A stretch of 64,000 bases of DNA, from the NCBI RefSeq assembly GCF_019649055.1, contig NW_026570489.1, forward strand, positions 16,214 through 80,213. Direction: 5' to 3'. The notes under the pieces are model-generated. The model was given only the letters and a program-made list of their open reading frames with translations, was not told the origin of the DNA and did not search any database. A program made the position numbers and the translations under genes. The stretch is from Paramacrobiotus metropolitanus (taxonomy: Eukaryota; Tardigrada; Eutardigrada; Parachela; Macrobiotidae). Position 1 is the stretch's first letter; the number at the start of each line of letters is the position of its first letter. This document shows, piece by piece, positions 33,672-45,300 of this stretch.

Positions 33672-34429
33672 AACAAGAAGTAAAGCAAGAAATTAATAAT
33701 CTTCCACGTTGCCTACGCGTTTTTGTTTGTCTACGGCCAGTTAAACGAATGATTTCGATTAGTGAAAGTGTTTTTTGGTGAAAAAATACTCTTTTGTTGG
33801 ATTGGCGAAAATTGTCACCTTTCCTATCAGTTGACTTTCTGCCAGCAGTCGCATTTCTGCTAACTTTGCTTGTGGTTTTGAAATTTTTTGAACCGAAAAC
33901 TTACTGGAAATCGGGATGTCGATGTACGCTACGTAGGCAGCGGTGGTAATTCGCCACGTAACGGCTTTGCCCTTATCTACAAATACTTCACGTTATAAAT
34001 CCTACTTCTAGTACAGACAGCTATTCTGTAATCAGTCGGTAGACTTTAGATTTACTATTCTGATATTCTAATAAGGTTTTTTCTTACCAGTAGCGTCGTT
34101 TCGTTATTCATTTTCTTTATCTGAATCCGAATGTACATTAGACCAAATAAACAACAAACGAGACAAGACGACGATAAAGCAGCGAACCATATTAACCGTT
34201 CAACGAAAAAGCTGCAGCGGACATATTACAGCCAGAGTGACAGCAATCGAGCAAATGTTACACCGTAATACGTATACAAATAACTGAGTGCAGTATCCAG
34301 AAAGATAGGCTGCCTGTCCCATAATTCTGCCATAAGAAATTTTGATTTCTTCTGCACCAACCGTGCAGCCGATAAATTCAGATGTTTATGCCGCAAAAGA
34401 CCCGAGTTCCACCGTGATGCAGTGTTGCA
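33672..34429. other. No recognisable gene
   Basis: AT-rich spacer to the right of the TIR element. Nothing is supported. Confidence 0.4.
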
Positions 34430-34556
34430 CTCCAAATACCGGATCGATTCCGTAGATGGCCAGTTTGCTTAGTGTCCCGACATTCACCAGTCGCAGAATC
34501 GACCCCGATCCACGTTTGTGGCGAGTTGGCCGTCGGCGTTAAATGGACTGAACCTG
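34430..34556 (-). pseudogene. Orphan exon 4 of the F-box family
   Basis: On the minus strand an acceptor TCTCGCAG is followed by FSPFNADGQLAT, then, after a frame change, the equivalents of RLVNVGTLSKLAIYGIDPVFGV. It aligns over its full length with exon 4 of copies 1-4. No other family exon lies upstream on this strand before copy 3. Confidence 0.6.
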
Positions 34557-34659
34557 CGAGACAGTGATACGGTTACGCGGTTGACATGGAAGGACACAAA
34601 ACTCCCACCAAAGACCAGTGTACATGCACAAAATTAGAGCATTTCGAAGGGTTCTTACA

Positions 34660-34960
34660 GGGAAAGATAATTGCTAAAGCTAAATGATTTGTATACATTG
34701 TTCTGAAAACCGTTTGCGCGCGCAACATCCGATTGCCGAGATATGCCGTACTAAAATGGGTGAAAAGTTTAAATGCGTTGTTGTGTACCAAAAGTCCGGC
34801 TATTACCCGATTTTCTTGAAACTTTGCTATTAAAGACACGTGACCATAAAGTCGAAAGTGAACCAATTTCAGGTTCATAGAATTTTTCTCGATTTTAAAA
34901 TGAATTTCGAAAACTTTGAATTTCAGTTTAAAATTATGGGCGGTAAACAAAGTGGCGTTT
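34660..34960 (-). repeat. Dispersed repeat, third copy
   Basis: Reverse complement of 2330-2640, with TAGCAAAGTTTCAAGAA, GGGTAATAGCC and GCGCGCAAACGGTTTTCAGA conserved. It abuts the orphan exon 4. Confidence 0.65.
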
Positions 34961-35642
34961 AATCAGCAGTGAGCATTAACCGAGACTCCGAGAGGATGTG
35001 AGCACTGGATTCAAATCTGATTTTCATCTTTTAAGAAAGCGAAAAGCTCAAGAGACAAAAGCCGTAGAAATGTACTGTATTGCCGTCGAGAGAGGTAGGG
35101 GCAGGAGCACGGTGGCAAGCCATGGCCAACATCAGCGTAACTGTTCAAAAACGGTTATGGAGGCCTACAATTGAACAACAATGAGTATTATAATTCTGGC
35201 TCGGACGAAACGTGATCGTAGGATCACAGCATTGACATCAACTCACCGGGAATTGGGGGACCTCGAGAGGTAGGCTTCGCCGGTGGCCGCGGCCTGACGT
35301 AAGCCGTGGTGCGACGGGTGGTGGTCGGGGTCGTCGTTGCTGGTCGCGGGGTTGTTGTCGTCGTAGGTATAATTATGGCTGGGGTTGTTGTTGGTGCCTT
35401 GCTGGTGGCCATGGTTGGCGTGGTTGTGGTCATCGTGGTGGGTGTGGTCGTTATCGTTGTCGATGTGGCCGTTGATGTTATTGTGGCGATCGTTGGCGTG
35501 GTTTTTGTCGTCATTGTGGACATGGTCGTTAATGTTGTTGCGAGGATCGTTGGCGTGAGCTTGGTTGTTGCCGTTTCAGGCGTTGCTGGTGTCGTGGTTG
35601 TGCTGGGCGTCGACGTGGTTCTCGTGGATGTCGTTGTTTAGT

Positions 35643-37850
35643 TTATTCAAGAGCAGACAAACCCTGAGGCACTCGCTAGTCTGGTCAGATAATAATAAGA
35701 ACAACAATAAAAAAAAACAACATTCAGTTGGCAGAACAGTCGAGGTAGCATTATATTACAGAAGGTTATTTGAACGTAAAGTATCCAGGTAAAGTTCAAT
35801 AGAACCACAACCGAACACCTCTTCCCCACGTAGTTTTTTAGTCTTACCATCAACAATTTTAGTAAACATTTTCCCCGTTATTTTACCATACAACTGCTTC
35901 AGCCTCATCTTCAGGGTTGTCTTCGCGATGCACAGCCGTGTGGTGGCATCGATCCGCTCTGTACGGCGAAGTTCGTACCTCGCACTCGTTCCCTTGAAGG
36001 GCAACAGGTTGGTCATGTAAGACGGCACATTAAAACTGCTCCGGTTACGTATCTTGTACAGCCATACCGCTTCCTTTTGCCGCCATCGGTCGGTCGCTGG
36101 TGTGATGCCCAGCTGCTCGTACAGTTGCGGTGTTATCCGACAACTGCCGCCGGTGATGGTCCGCAAGGCCGCGTCTTGCCGTTTCTTCAGCTCCTTCTGC
36201 TCTCCGAAGACGCCGTTGACCAAGCCAGTGCACAGTAATCTATGTACGGCTCAACGAAGGCGTGGTGAAGGGTGGCTCGCTGAGGGATGCTGAGACCGGT
36301 TCTGACTCTCTTGATCTTCTGTATGCCGAAATTAATGTTTCGTTTCACTTTTTGATACTGCTTGTCTCATTTCAGGTGCTGGTCCACTTCGACACCAAGA
36401 TATGTTGCATGTTGTTTAACTGTCAGGACTTGGCCGTTCAGAATTACTGGCGGATTCGCTTCCGTCTTGTTTTTCCTCTCTGAACAAATAAACATGCCCA
36501 CACACTTTTTCACTTCAGCACCAGACTGTTGGTTTTAAACCAGGCGGCTGCTTTCTCTAATGCTGTGTTCAGCTTATCCACGGCTGCTGCTTTCGTCCTA
36601 CCACGACAGTACATGATAGTGTCATCCGCAAAAGCTTCGATCTCACAGTCGATGATCTGCAACAGGTCATTCAGATATATGATAAACAATATCGGGCCAA
36701 GCACAGTGCCCTGTGGGACACCGGACACGAACGGCAACCAGGTGGAAAATTTCTTGCCGGTCTTCACGCGCTGCTGACGCCCGGTAAGATAGGAATAAAA
36801 CCATGCAAGAGCGGTCTCACCGATACCAATTTGCTTTAATTTTTGCAGTAGCCGCTCGTGATTGACAGAGTCAAACGCCTTCTTCAGATCAAGCATGGCG
36901 ACTGCTGTAACATCACCTTCATCCATTGCGTACTTCCACGCTTCAGTGACTTTAACCAATAGAGTTTCACACCAATGGCCCTTGCGGAAGCCGGACTGCC
37001 GCTGCGACAGCAGGTTGTGCGCTTGCAGGAAGGCGGACAGCTGAATTTGCACACAGCGCTCGAACACTTTTGATATGTTGCACAGTAACGATATGGGCCG
37101 AAAATCGTCGAGGCTGTGTGTGTTGTGGACTTTTGGTAAGGGACATACTTTGGCCATTGTGAACAACGATGGAAATATGCCACTACGCAGTGAGTTGTTA
37201 ACCATGCTTGTTAACGGTGGCACCAAAACTGAAGCAACCGCTCCCAGTAGTCTTGATGGTATCCCAAATGGCCCCGGTGCTTTCTTTTTTGCTCTGATGT
37301 CCTGCACAATGGACATAACAACCGCTTCTGACACGTCGGCAAATCTGCAAAACAAACTGTTATCTGAATCACCCCCAGCGGGGGGTGCCGGTGCTACGTG
37401 AGAAAACCCATGCTGGCCCATGGAGACAAAATGTTGGTTTAAAGAATTCAGATCCACTGCGCATTCTGCGTGCGCTTTCGTTTTCCGCAACATTCTTCCC
37501 ATTTCTTTCCACAGCAACGTTGTTTTCTGCCGATTTTCATGGAAGTATCGCTGTTTTGCAGTGCTGATTTGATTACGTACTTTGGCTCGTAAGCTGCAGT
37601 ATTCCTGATGTAGGGCGGGATATTCGTTCGTGTCTCCTGCTGCACATTTCTTTTTGTATAATTTATTCTTTTTTCGGATAGCTACGCGGATTTCTTCAGT
37701 CATCCAGGGGGCCTCTTTCTGCTTTACACGCTTCGTACGGGTAGGATAACACTGATCAACTATGTCACAGATGCCCTTCACGAAACTGCTCACCTGGGCG
37801 TCAACATCATCCACACTGCCCTGGAACTCATCACGCATTGTAAATGTTGT
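35643..37850 (-). mobile_element. LINE (jockey/CR1-like non-LTR retrotransposon), 5'-truncated
   Basis: The RT frame (about 37850-36510) has the pre-RT segment APWMTEEIRVAIRKKNKLYK, then FRPISLLCNISKVFE, QSGFRKGHW, AMLDLKKAFDSVNH, GVPQGTVLGPILFIIYLNDL and AFADDTIMY, typical of jockey/CR1-type LINE RT. There is no apurinic endonuclease domain, so the copy is 5'-truncated. The thumb/C-terminal part continues in other frames (QVLTVKQHATYLGVEVDQHL; RRQDAALRTI-type region 36223-35756), with at least one stop and one frame change after the RT core. It is inserted in the Thr/Pro-rich gene, same strand. Confidence 0.75.
36510..37850 (-). CDS. LINE reverse transcriptase (truncated)
   Basis: The continuous frame covers RT motifs 0-5 and ends at WFKTNSLVLK with a stop. 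The catalytic aspartates are in LDLKKAFDS and FADD. Host Thr-rich codons are fused in frame at the 5' end (from 37949), so the first residues are not LINE-derived. The endonuclease is missing and the end is split, so it is probably inactive. Confidence 0.75.
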   Translation of the reverse strand, partial: TTFTMRDEFQGSVDDVDAQVSSFVKGICDIVDQCYPTRTKRVKQKEAPWMTEEIRVAIRKKNKLYKKKCAAGDTNEYPALHQEYCSLRAKVRNQISTAKQRYFHENRQKTTLLWKEMGRMLRKTKAHAECAVDLNSLNQHFVSMGQHGFSHVAPAPPAGGDSDNSLFCRFADVSEAVVMSIVQDIRAKKKAPGPFGIPSRLLGAVASVLVPPLTSMVNNSLRSGIFPSLFTMAKVCPLPKVHNTHSLDDFRPISLLCNISKVFERCVQIQLSAFLQAHNLLSQRQSGFRKGHWCETLLVKVTEAWKYAMDEGDVTAVAMLDLKKAFDSVNHERLLQKLKQIGIGETALAWFYSYLTGRQQRVKTGKKFSTWLPFVSGVPQGTVLGPILFIIYLNDLLQIIDCEIEAFADDTIMYCRGRTKAAAVDKLNTALEKAAAWFKTNSLVLK

Positions 37851-38898
37851 AGTGGAAGTGGTTGTGGCTTCCGGTGTGGTCCGTTGCTGGAGCTGGCGTA
37901 GGAGGTACTCTCGATGACGCACTGCTGACAGTGCTATTAACTGGCGCAACGGTGGTATCCGTACCGCTGTACACGAATTGTGACTCTGACGTCGTCATCA
38001 AGGTTGTACTGAGTGGTACGGTGCTACCACCCATGGCATTCCCGTTGAAATCGGCTGAAGAGATATCTGTTTGGGCAGCGCCGGTGGTGAGCGTTGCGAA
38101 TTCACCGAAATTATCGCCGAGTCCCGTCGAAGTCCCCGTCAGCGGGTTCCCTGTCCCTGCATTGGCTGTCGTGGGAAACGCTGTGCCACTGCTCTCCCCG
38201 CCGTCCACCGACGCTGTACTCGCTGCGGGCGTCGACATCGTACTGGGGGTGGTCGACGGCGTAGCGGGCGTCGGGGGCCTCGTTAACAGCGTCGTCAACT
38301 TGGACACGATTTCCTCGGAGGACATCAGCTGCGTCACGATACTGGAAAGGGTAGGTTTGGTGGCTCCGCCGTCCTCGTCGTCGTCATCCTCGGCATCGTC
38401 CTGAACCCAGTTGAGGACGCCGTTGAGGCCATTGAAAAGCAGCTGGATTGTGGGAAGGCTGTCTGACGAGTGGCTGGGCAGATGGGGAACCCAGGAGGAC
38501 CCTGGGAGGGCGGAGAGAGCCGCCGCGGCGCTCCCGGTCGCTACGCCCGGGCGGAAGATGGGCCGACGGTCTGATTCTACGGACTAGCAGACCAGAACAC
38601 GAACGCTCTCCACAAACACAGCAGCATGTAGCAGCAATAAAAGCCCGCAACCCGACTGAGTGTAATAATAGAATCTGTGCATTGAACAACAAGTAGCACT
38701 GCGCACTCGAATTTCGAATCTCGTTATAATTAGGAATTTGTTACAGGCACCTTCCAAAAACGCAGATCAAAGGCACCCCTTTTCAATCATTCAGTTATTA
38801 CACATTAATACGGACCCAGATGATCATCGGGTGATCAGAACGACTTGTATATAAAGAGTATTGCAGGTAACATTAATTCGCACCCCGTGAATGAATTA

Positions 38899-39030
38899 CC
38901 GTACTTTGCACAGAATGTTCTGTCTGTCACCTGATTAATGCATTGCTGAACATGTAAACCGAGCCGTTTTCGAAACAACTCGGTTTACATGTTCAACAAC
39001 TCGGTTTACATGTTCAATAGCAAAGTACGG
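38899..39030. mobile_element. Small MITE-like element with nested inverted repeats
   Basis: The outer inverted repeat is CCGTACTTTGC (38899-38909) / GCAAAGTACGG (39020-39030). An inner 17-bp arm TGAACATGTAAACCGAG (38947-38963) is complemented twice, at 38979-38995 and again at 39000-39016. It lies between the Thr/Pro gene and the 3' end of family copy 3. Confidence 0.55.
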
Positions 39031-39126
39031 CTGTGTTTTTTTAAATACAAGTATTAGTCGGCAATTCAGATAACAGTAAGCCTACCCTGGTAGAACTTAT
39101 ACAGAACCTTGTACATACAGCAAACG

Positions 39127-39132
39127 TTTATT
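39127..39132 (-). terminator. AATAAA polyadenylation signal, family copy 3
   Basis: AATAAA on the minus strand, 116 nt after the TGA of copy 3, in AT-rich sequence. It is the only copy with an obvious signal close by. Confidence 0.45.
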
Positions 39133-39247
39133 TATATTTATGTGACGATATGTAGACAGATTATCGTTGCTTTGGCCTTCGATTTCGGCAGCAATGCATA
39201 AGGATGCTCACTCCGCCGGAGACAAGAGCAGGTCATGGTGGAGAGTG

Positions 39248-40925
39248 TCACACTTTAAATACCGCGTCAATTCCATAGATGGCCATTCTGCTTAATGCGC
39301 TGACATCTATCAGCCGCAGATCGACATCTATCCACCCTTTTGGTCGGCCATCGGGCTCGAATGGGCTGAACCTGCGTGCAATTTGTTTTCTTGGTCACCA
39401 ATGCGTCATATACAGTATTACGGTATTGCCAAACAAAGCGTTGCATAAAGAATACAACCTAAGCTTACTATGACCGAATTCGGATTCGAAACGTTCGGAA
39501 GTTGGGATACATCAACCAAGATCTGGTCAAAGAGGTCGGAAAGGCGATCGAGTTCTACACTGGCGAAATTCGCAGCCACGAGTTTTAAGGCAGAATATTT
39601 CTTTAGTAATTCAGAGCGGAAATACCGCTCCTGTTAGGACCGTAGTAAACCTTGTTTTCATTAATTGAAACGTCTTCACTCGAAACTGACTCTTAATACT
39701 GTTATCGCGGAATTGAAACCAAAGGAATACATTACACTCGTAGTTTACTTTGTGAACGATGCTTTTCGTGTGTTTATGACGTGGGAAAAATCGAAGCACT
39801 TACATTGAAAGGTAGATGCAAAGGAGCTTCCATTCATCAGGATAGTTGAGGGTCCGCACCCAGCGGGCATACACCGCTGTGACCTTTGCCAGCATATCCG
39901 CTGGAACCGGCGGGAAGTTGTCGTTCAAAGCGGACATGACGCGGGTCTTCATGTGTATCCAGTTGTCGTCGCAGCGCAGCAGCAGTCGTGGAATGGTAAT
40001 GCGCAGTTGGTCGATGGGCAGTGCATACGATTTCTTCGTCAGATCGCGCATGAATGCCTGTTCATGTGCTGGCATATAAACAGCACTGCTGCTCCTGTAC
40101 AAACCACTCTCAAATATCGTGCACATAATTTCACCAAAAAGATGGTGTTTCCAGCTATGCAGTAAGAGCATGCGACAACTGTAGCGGTAGAACGTTGCAA
40201 CATTCACGGCCGGGTGCTGCCAGTACGACACGGTTCGTGCCTTTGCGGTCCATTTTTCGAAGATCTGTGACGATGTGGTCCTTGAGAACTATTAAAGGCA
40301 CTCGAATCGAGATGGTCGTCAACAGGTCAACTAAGAAGGAAGCGTTGTGCGGAAGGTATTCTCCCCAGAGGGTCAGGCTTTTGGTCATTGAGTGGAGTGT
40401 GCGGCTCAGGAGCGATGCCACGCGGTGACGCGGAAGCAGTTATTGTTGTCGGACTGAATACCGGCACAGCTTTCCAATGAGATGCTGATATGCTCCGTAC
40501 AGAGCGAGTTGCTCAACAATAGTGGCCACAAAGGGCATACCCTGTCGAAAGAAGTAATGTCACTAATGGACATACTACAAGTACTGTATTTAGCAGTCCT
40601 TGGGCTTTCATATTGGTTGCATATTTTTGCATATTTTGATCACTTCAAGTCCTTTTTTAGTCCTTTACAAAGAAACCCGGTTTTCGAGCCACGTGCGTAG
40701 TGCCCACGCCACTTGTGACCGGCAAAAATGCCCCCCCCCCCCGGACATTTTTGCCGAGAACACAAAATTACCGGGATACGCTTCAGGAGAACTGCATTGT
40801 ATGCCCTTACCGTTTCGCTCGCATTTGGGAATATATGTCCATGTGGGAGAATATCTCGCTGAGGAGGAGCGGCGGCAGATGATCCAGACGATCAGTCGTG
40901 CAACTTACTGCAGCGGTTTCGATAT
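39248..40925 (-). pseudogene. Exons 2-4 of family copy 3
   Basis: The F-box exon (40925-40811) and the tail exon (39371-39248, FSPFEPDGRPKGWIDVDLRL) are open. Exon 3 (40541-39804) keeps HISISLESCAGIQSDNNNCF, LPIDQLRITIPRLLLRCDDN and NDNFPPVPADMLAKVTAVYA but in more than one frame. The donor after exon 3 is AAT|GTAAGT. The last intron is 432 nt, against 7.8 kb in copy 1. Confidence 0.65.
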
Positions 40926-41323
40926 CTGAGGAAACGTAACGGTTTCAGCGCAGTGCGTCTTGGCAGTGTACAGCTATTTTCTTAACCGACACAGCTTTAG
41001 GTAACACCGAATACTCTTTGGAACATTAATGTAGCTAAAAAGCGCTATTTTGACGTTTTTGCATGCTGGACGTTTTTACATTGTGCATCCATGTACCGCC
41101 GTAAGAAAACACAAGAAAACAGGCACGGTGTCAAAAAAAACATCAAAAATTTATTACGGGATTAGTGTTTCTATCTCAATTTGTATACGAGATTAACAAA
41201 AAATTATCAAGTGTTTTTTAATGTGGTATCACAGAGGCAGCCATAAGTCGGCTGTCCGTAGTGATCTCAGCGAGGGAGGGCGGTCAGATGAAGATCCTGT
41301 CTGTTGAGGAAATTCCGAAAAAT

Positions 41324-41395
41324 GGCGATGGAGCGGAATCGAACCGCTGGTTACCGAGTGTGTGATCCACGTAGCACAGCCACTGTGCCATCGCC
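41324..41395 (-). tRNA. tRNA-like sequence, possibly Val (CAC)
   Basis: On the minus strand, GGCGATG pairs perfectly with the terminal CATCGCC (7 bp). A GCAC/GTGC D-stem encloses AGTGGCT. The T-arm is AGCGG TTCGATT CCGCT. The internal promoter boxes TGGCACAGTGG and GGTTCGATTCC fit the A and B box consensus. The anticodon stem is poor: a loop ATCACAC would give CAC (Val). The usual two-base linker after the acceptor stem is absent. It may be a decayed tRNA or a tRNA-derived SINE head rather than a working gene. It lies in the first coding intron of copy 3. Confidence 0.45.
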
Positions 41396-42099
41396 GCTGT
41401 TGGCGAAGATCAAGATATTTGTGCTTGAGCTTGAGCCAACCAGGTAGGCGGCGGATGGGCGGCTGCTGTGTGTACAAGAGGATTCTCCTCTTACAGTGGA
41501 ACAAAGCAGAGGATATTGTCTGTCTGGCGTCGGGCACGCGAATCGATACCGCGAGCATGCGAAAAACGTCGAAGACTCGAAGTACAGAGTATGGCAGAAC
41601 AACTGCGCCAGTGCGCCAGTGGCATATGCCATGCAATAAAGTTGCTCGGGAAGTAACCGTACGACTCGTACGATAGAACAAGCCCGCTAAACAAGTAGTA
41701 TTTAATTTCGTGCTGCAGTCAATAACCCCATTAAAATACTAATACGGCATTCATTCTTGCCGGTCCACGTTGCATTTACACACACGATATTTCAGGGGTC
41801 TTGACAGGCGACAATGAGTCACCAGTAATACCTTTCTGTTGGGTTATGCGTTGAATTTGAAAACGAATCGTCGGCAGGTGGACCCGGCTGGCTAGGCGGC
41901 TGCCACCATGTTTTGTGCCGTGTCCGCTTCCATGGCAAGGCTCATGACGATAAACACACATTCATCCCTTTCAATGCGGAGGTGAAACCGGCAGCCGTCC
42001 CAGAATGCACGACGAAATGCTTAATAATGCGGAACGGATCAGAGGCATCCCGGAAAATCATGTGGGCTCGTTGGGGAAACGGCAGCACGTACTTGGTGC

Positions 42100-42325
42100 T
42101 GATACATGGTACTTTATTGGTACATGTATAAACCGTGCTATTAGCGTATGCTAAGGAGACGTGATGCACAGTATTCAGCGGCATGCTTAAGTACTAGACA
42201 GCAGTATTGTATTGTATGAGAACGCACAGTCGCACGCACAGGCAGATGTGTGAAGACATAGATTGGAAACCGGTACATCAGAATTGCTCAAGGCAGTTAT
42301 ACATTAACGATACACTATCGTAACA
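42100..42325 (-). repeat. 3' LTR of Ty3/Gypsy element 2
   Basis: TGATACATGGTAC ... CTATCGTAACA on the plus strand. It is nearly identical to 47708-47934. The target duplication GTGC precedes it. Confidence 0.9.
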
Positions 42326-42349
42326 TCTCCCTCCTTAAAAAAATGCTGT

Positions 42350-45300
42350 CCTCAGCATTTGCGCTTTCGGAAATTGTAGCGTTGAATCGAAGCGTCGTCG
42401 ATTTCATTTTCATGGTCGGCAATTTCATGGTCGGGTTGATTGGCATTTCCGTTATTCTCTCTCTCGTCGGTAATTCCAAGTTCAGGTTCCATTTCCGTGT
42501 TGTTGTCAGTGTAGACGATATTTTCTTCGTCGATTTCTTCTCGCTCATTAAATGGTCGAAGCCGTTCGACGTGAACGATATCCGTTTTCTTCCGTCCATG
42601 CCTGTTCTTAATTTCATAATTAACATTAGATACTTGACGTAATACTTCCCATGGACCGTGCCATTTCCGTAATAACTTCGTCGTTAATTTTCCATTTTCT
42701 TTCGCAGTCGTCGGCTGATGATTTTTGTTATGCAACTTCGGTGGTGTCCGCAGTAAGACAAGATCGCCTGGAGCAAATGTTTTTGCTTCTCTCCTTTCAT
42801 TGTGGCGCGGCGCGGTTTTATCGTGAGCGGTGTTGACGCGTAGTTTTGCAAGTTCCTGTGCGGCTGTTAGCCAAGTGTGAACCTGCTGGATATATTCATG
42901 AACATCTTCCGATTCATTAAAACCGTCATATTGCAGTTGCATATCAAGCGGAAATACGGGTTGACGACCGTATATTAATTCAAACGGCGTATACTTTGTC
43001 GTTTCATTTTTTACCGTATTGATATACCATATAATTGCCGGTATGAATTGTCCCAGTCGCGGTGATTACTAGAGACATAATGGGAAATTGCGATGCTTAT
43101 GGTTCGATTCATTCGCTCCGTCAGTCCATTACATTGGGGGTGGTATGCTGTAGTCGTTGCATGCTCGATGCCGAAATATTTTAATAGATTATCAATTACT
43201 GAATTGACAAAATGCTTCCCTTTATCCGACAAAATTCTTTTCGGTGTTCCGTGACGGTACATTACGTGCTCGACGAGGAAATGGGCGGCGTTCGCAGCCG
43301 TAGCGCTTCTTACCGGTCTTGCTTCAACCCACTTGGTCAAATGGTCAATGGCCACCACAAGGTACATGTTTCCTTTGGAACTTCGCGTAAATGGACCCAG
43401 GTAATCTATTCCAACCGTATGGAATGGTCCAAAAACTGGAATTGGCTGTAGGTAGCCGGGTGGTGGGTGGTTAGGCGATTTTGCTATCTGGCATGAGTGA
43501 CAGGAAGTGACATAATTAAATACATCACGTATACAATTTTGCCAGTAATATTTTTGATGAATTTTTTCATACGTGCGCGAAATACCGAAGTGTCCAGATT
43601 GGTCACGAGCGTTTTCCATTACCGTTCGCTGCATGCTTTTTGGGATTACCATAAGGAAGTTCATTTGATTATCGCGATACACGATGCGATACAGCACATT
43701 ACCTCGTATGCAAAAGTGAATTCTTTTCTGACGGTAATCATTCGTGGTGGTGTCGCCGGTTAGGGTAGCAATAATTTTGGCACAATACTCATCTTGTATT
43801 TGCATCTGCGCTATGTCGAAGGACTTGAGGAAAAATAACGGGGCGGTTAATCGATGTTCTTTTGGCACGTTATTGGCGTCAAATGGAAAGCGCGATAAGC
43901 AATCAGCCATGTTATTGGCTTCACCCGGTCGGTAACCGATTTTAAAATTATATGGGCGTAAGCGTAACACCCATCTTGCTAACCTTCCTGTAGGATTTTT
44001 GCTTAATTAATCCACAAAGGGCGTTATGATCAGTAATGATCTGAAACATTTTTCCGGGATTACCAACGTAATTATGGAAGTGTTCGACACCGAAAACGAC
44101 AGCGGCAAGTTCTTGTTCCGTGACAGAGTAGTTTTTTTCGCTTGGTGACAGGCTTCGCGACGCATAGGCCAATGGTTTTACGTTTCCATTTTCATCCACT
44201 TGGTTAAGGACTGCTCCAAGGCCGAGCATTGACGCGTCGGTCTCAAGGATTAGTTCTTTATTTTGGTCGAAGTGGACGAGCAGCGGCTGGCTGGTTAACT
44301 GTGACTTAAGTGTCTCGAAAGCAGTTTGCTGTTCCTCTCCCCAATTAAACGGTTGATCTTTTTGCGTCAATTTGTTAAGCGGGTTTGCAATCAGGGAGAA
44401 ATCTTTCACGAACTTACGGTAGTGATTCGCTGCTCCCATGAACGAACGTAGACTGGTTAGGTCAGTCGGACGAGGAATTTTCTGGATCGCGAGAACTTTT
44501 GCCTTGTCGGGTTGAATTCCTTCTTGGGTTACGGTATGTCCTAGGAAGTTCAGTGTAGTGCATCCGAAGAAGCATTTGGACGGTTTTAGCATTAAATTTG
44601 CGTATTGAAACCGAATTAGGACATCTTCCAAGTGCCGTAAATGTTCGTCAAACGTTGGGCTGTAGACCTGGACTTCGTCTAAGTAAACGATTACGGATTT
44701 AAATTTTATGTCGCCAAGGACACTGTCCATTAGGCGGCAAAACGTAGCGGGCGCGTTGCATAGCCCGAACGGCATGACTTCGAAACGGTATAGCCCGTCT
44801 GGAGTCAGGAATGCCGTTTTGTCTTTGGAACCTTCTGCCATGGCTACCTGAAGATAGCCTGATAATAAATCCAAACCTGTAAACCATTTTGCTCCTTGAA
44901 GGACTTCGAGGCAATCGTCTATCCTGGGTAAAGGATAGGAATCTTTTTTCGTGATTTCGTTGATCGGTCTGTAGTCGATACAGAGACGTAGGTCTTGAGG
45001 CTTCTTGGGAACGAGGACAATATTGCATGCCCAATCGGAATTACAGGGAGAAATTATTCCTTCTTCCAACCATTCTTTAATTTGCTTGTTTATGAAATCT
45101 CTTTGCCAGGGGGCATGACGACGTAACTGTTCACGAATCGGAGGGTGCGTACCAGTGTCAATGCTGTGCTCAATATTATTTGTACGGCCAACTTTCTTGG
45201 TTTGCGACGGAAACAAGGTGCGATACTTGTAAAGTAATTTCGTCATGGCGTTCTGCTGCTCGGCATTCATTTGACCAAAATTGAATTGTTTTGCGAACTC

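Larger units (their letters stand above)
35224..38583 (-). pseudogene. Thr/Pro-rich (mucin-like) host gene split by a LINE
   Basis: A minus-strand exon opens after an acceptor TCTGGTCTGCTAG (38584). It reads SLPTIQLLFNGLNGVLNWVQ, an acidic run (DDAEDDDDEDGG), MSSEEIVSKLTTLLTRPPTP and a Ser/Thr/Pro/Gly-rich stretch to about 37860. Near its end the Thr-rich reading moves to another frame (TTPEATTTSTTT). After the LINE, 35641-35224 continues Thr/Pro-rich (TTTSTRTTSTPSTTTTPATP ... TPRPATTTPTTTRRTT) to PIPGELMSML and a stop. I infer one gene for an extracellular or cuticular O-glycosylated protein, now disrupted. The first exon, with any signal peptide, is not located. Confidence 0.45.

Noticed and set aside
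34573-34950. 125-codon minus-strand frame
   Set aside because: Lies in a dispersed repeat; the shared reading with 16179-16367 comes from repeat identity.
35306-35641. Val-rich plus-strand frame
   Set aside because: It is the antisense of the Thr/Pro-rich exon (ACN codons read as GTN-type).
37862-38404. 180-codon plus-strand frame
   Set aside because: Antisense of the Thr/Ser-rich exon. The minus strand has the acceptor and continues Thr-rich beyond the LINE.
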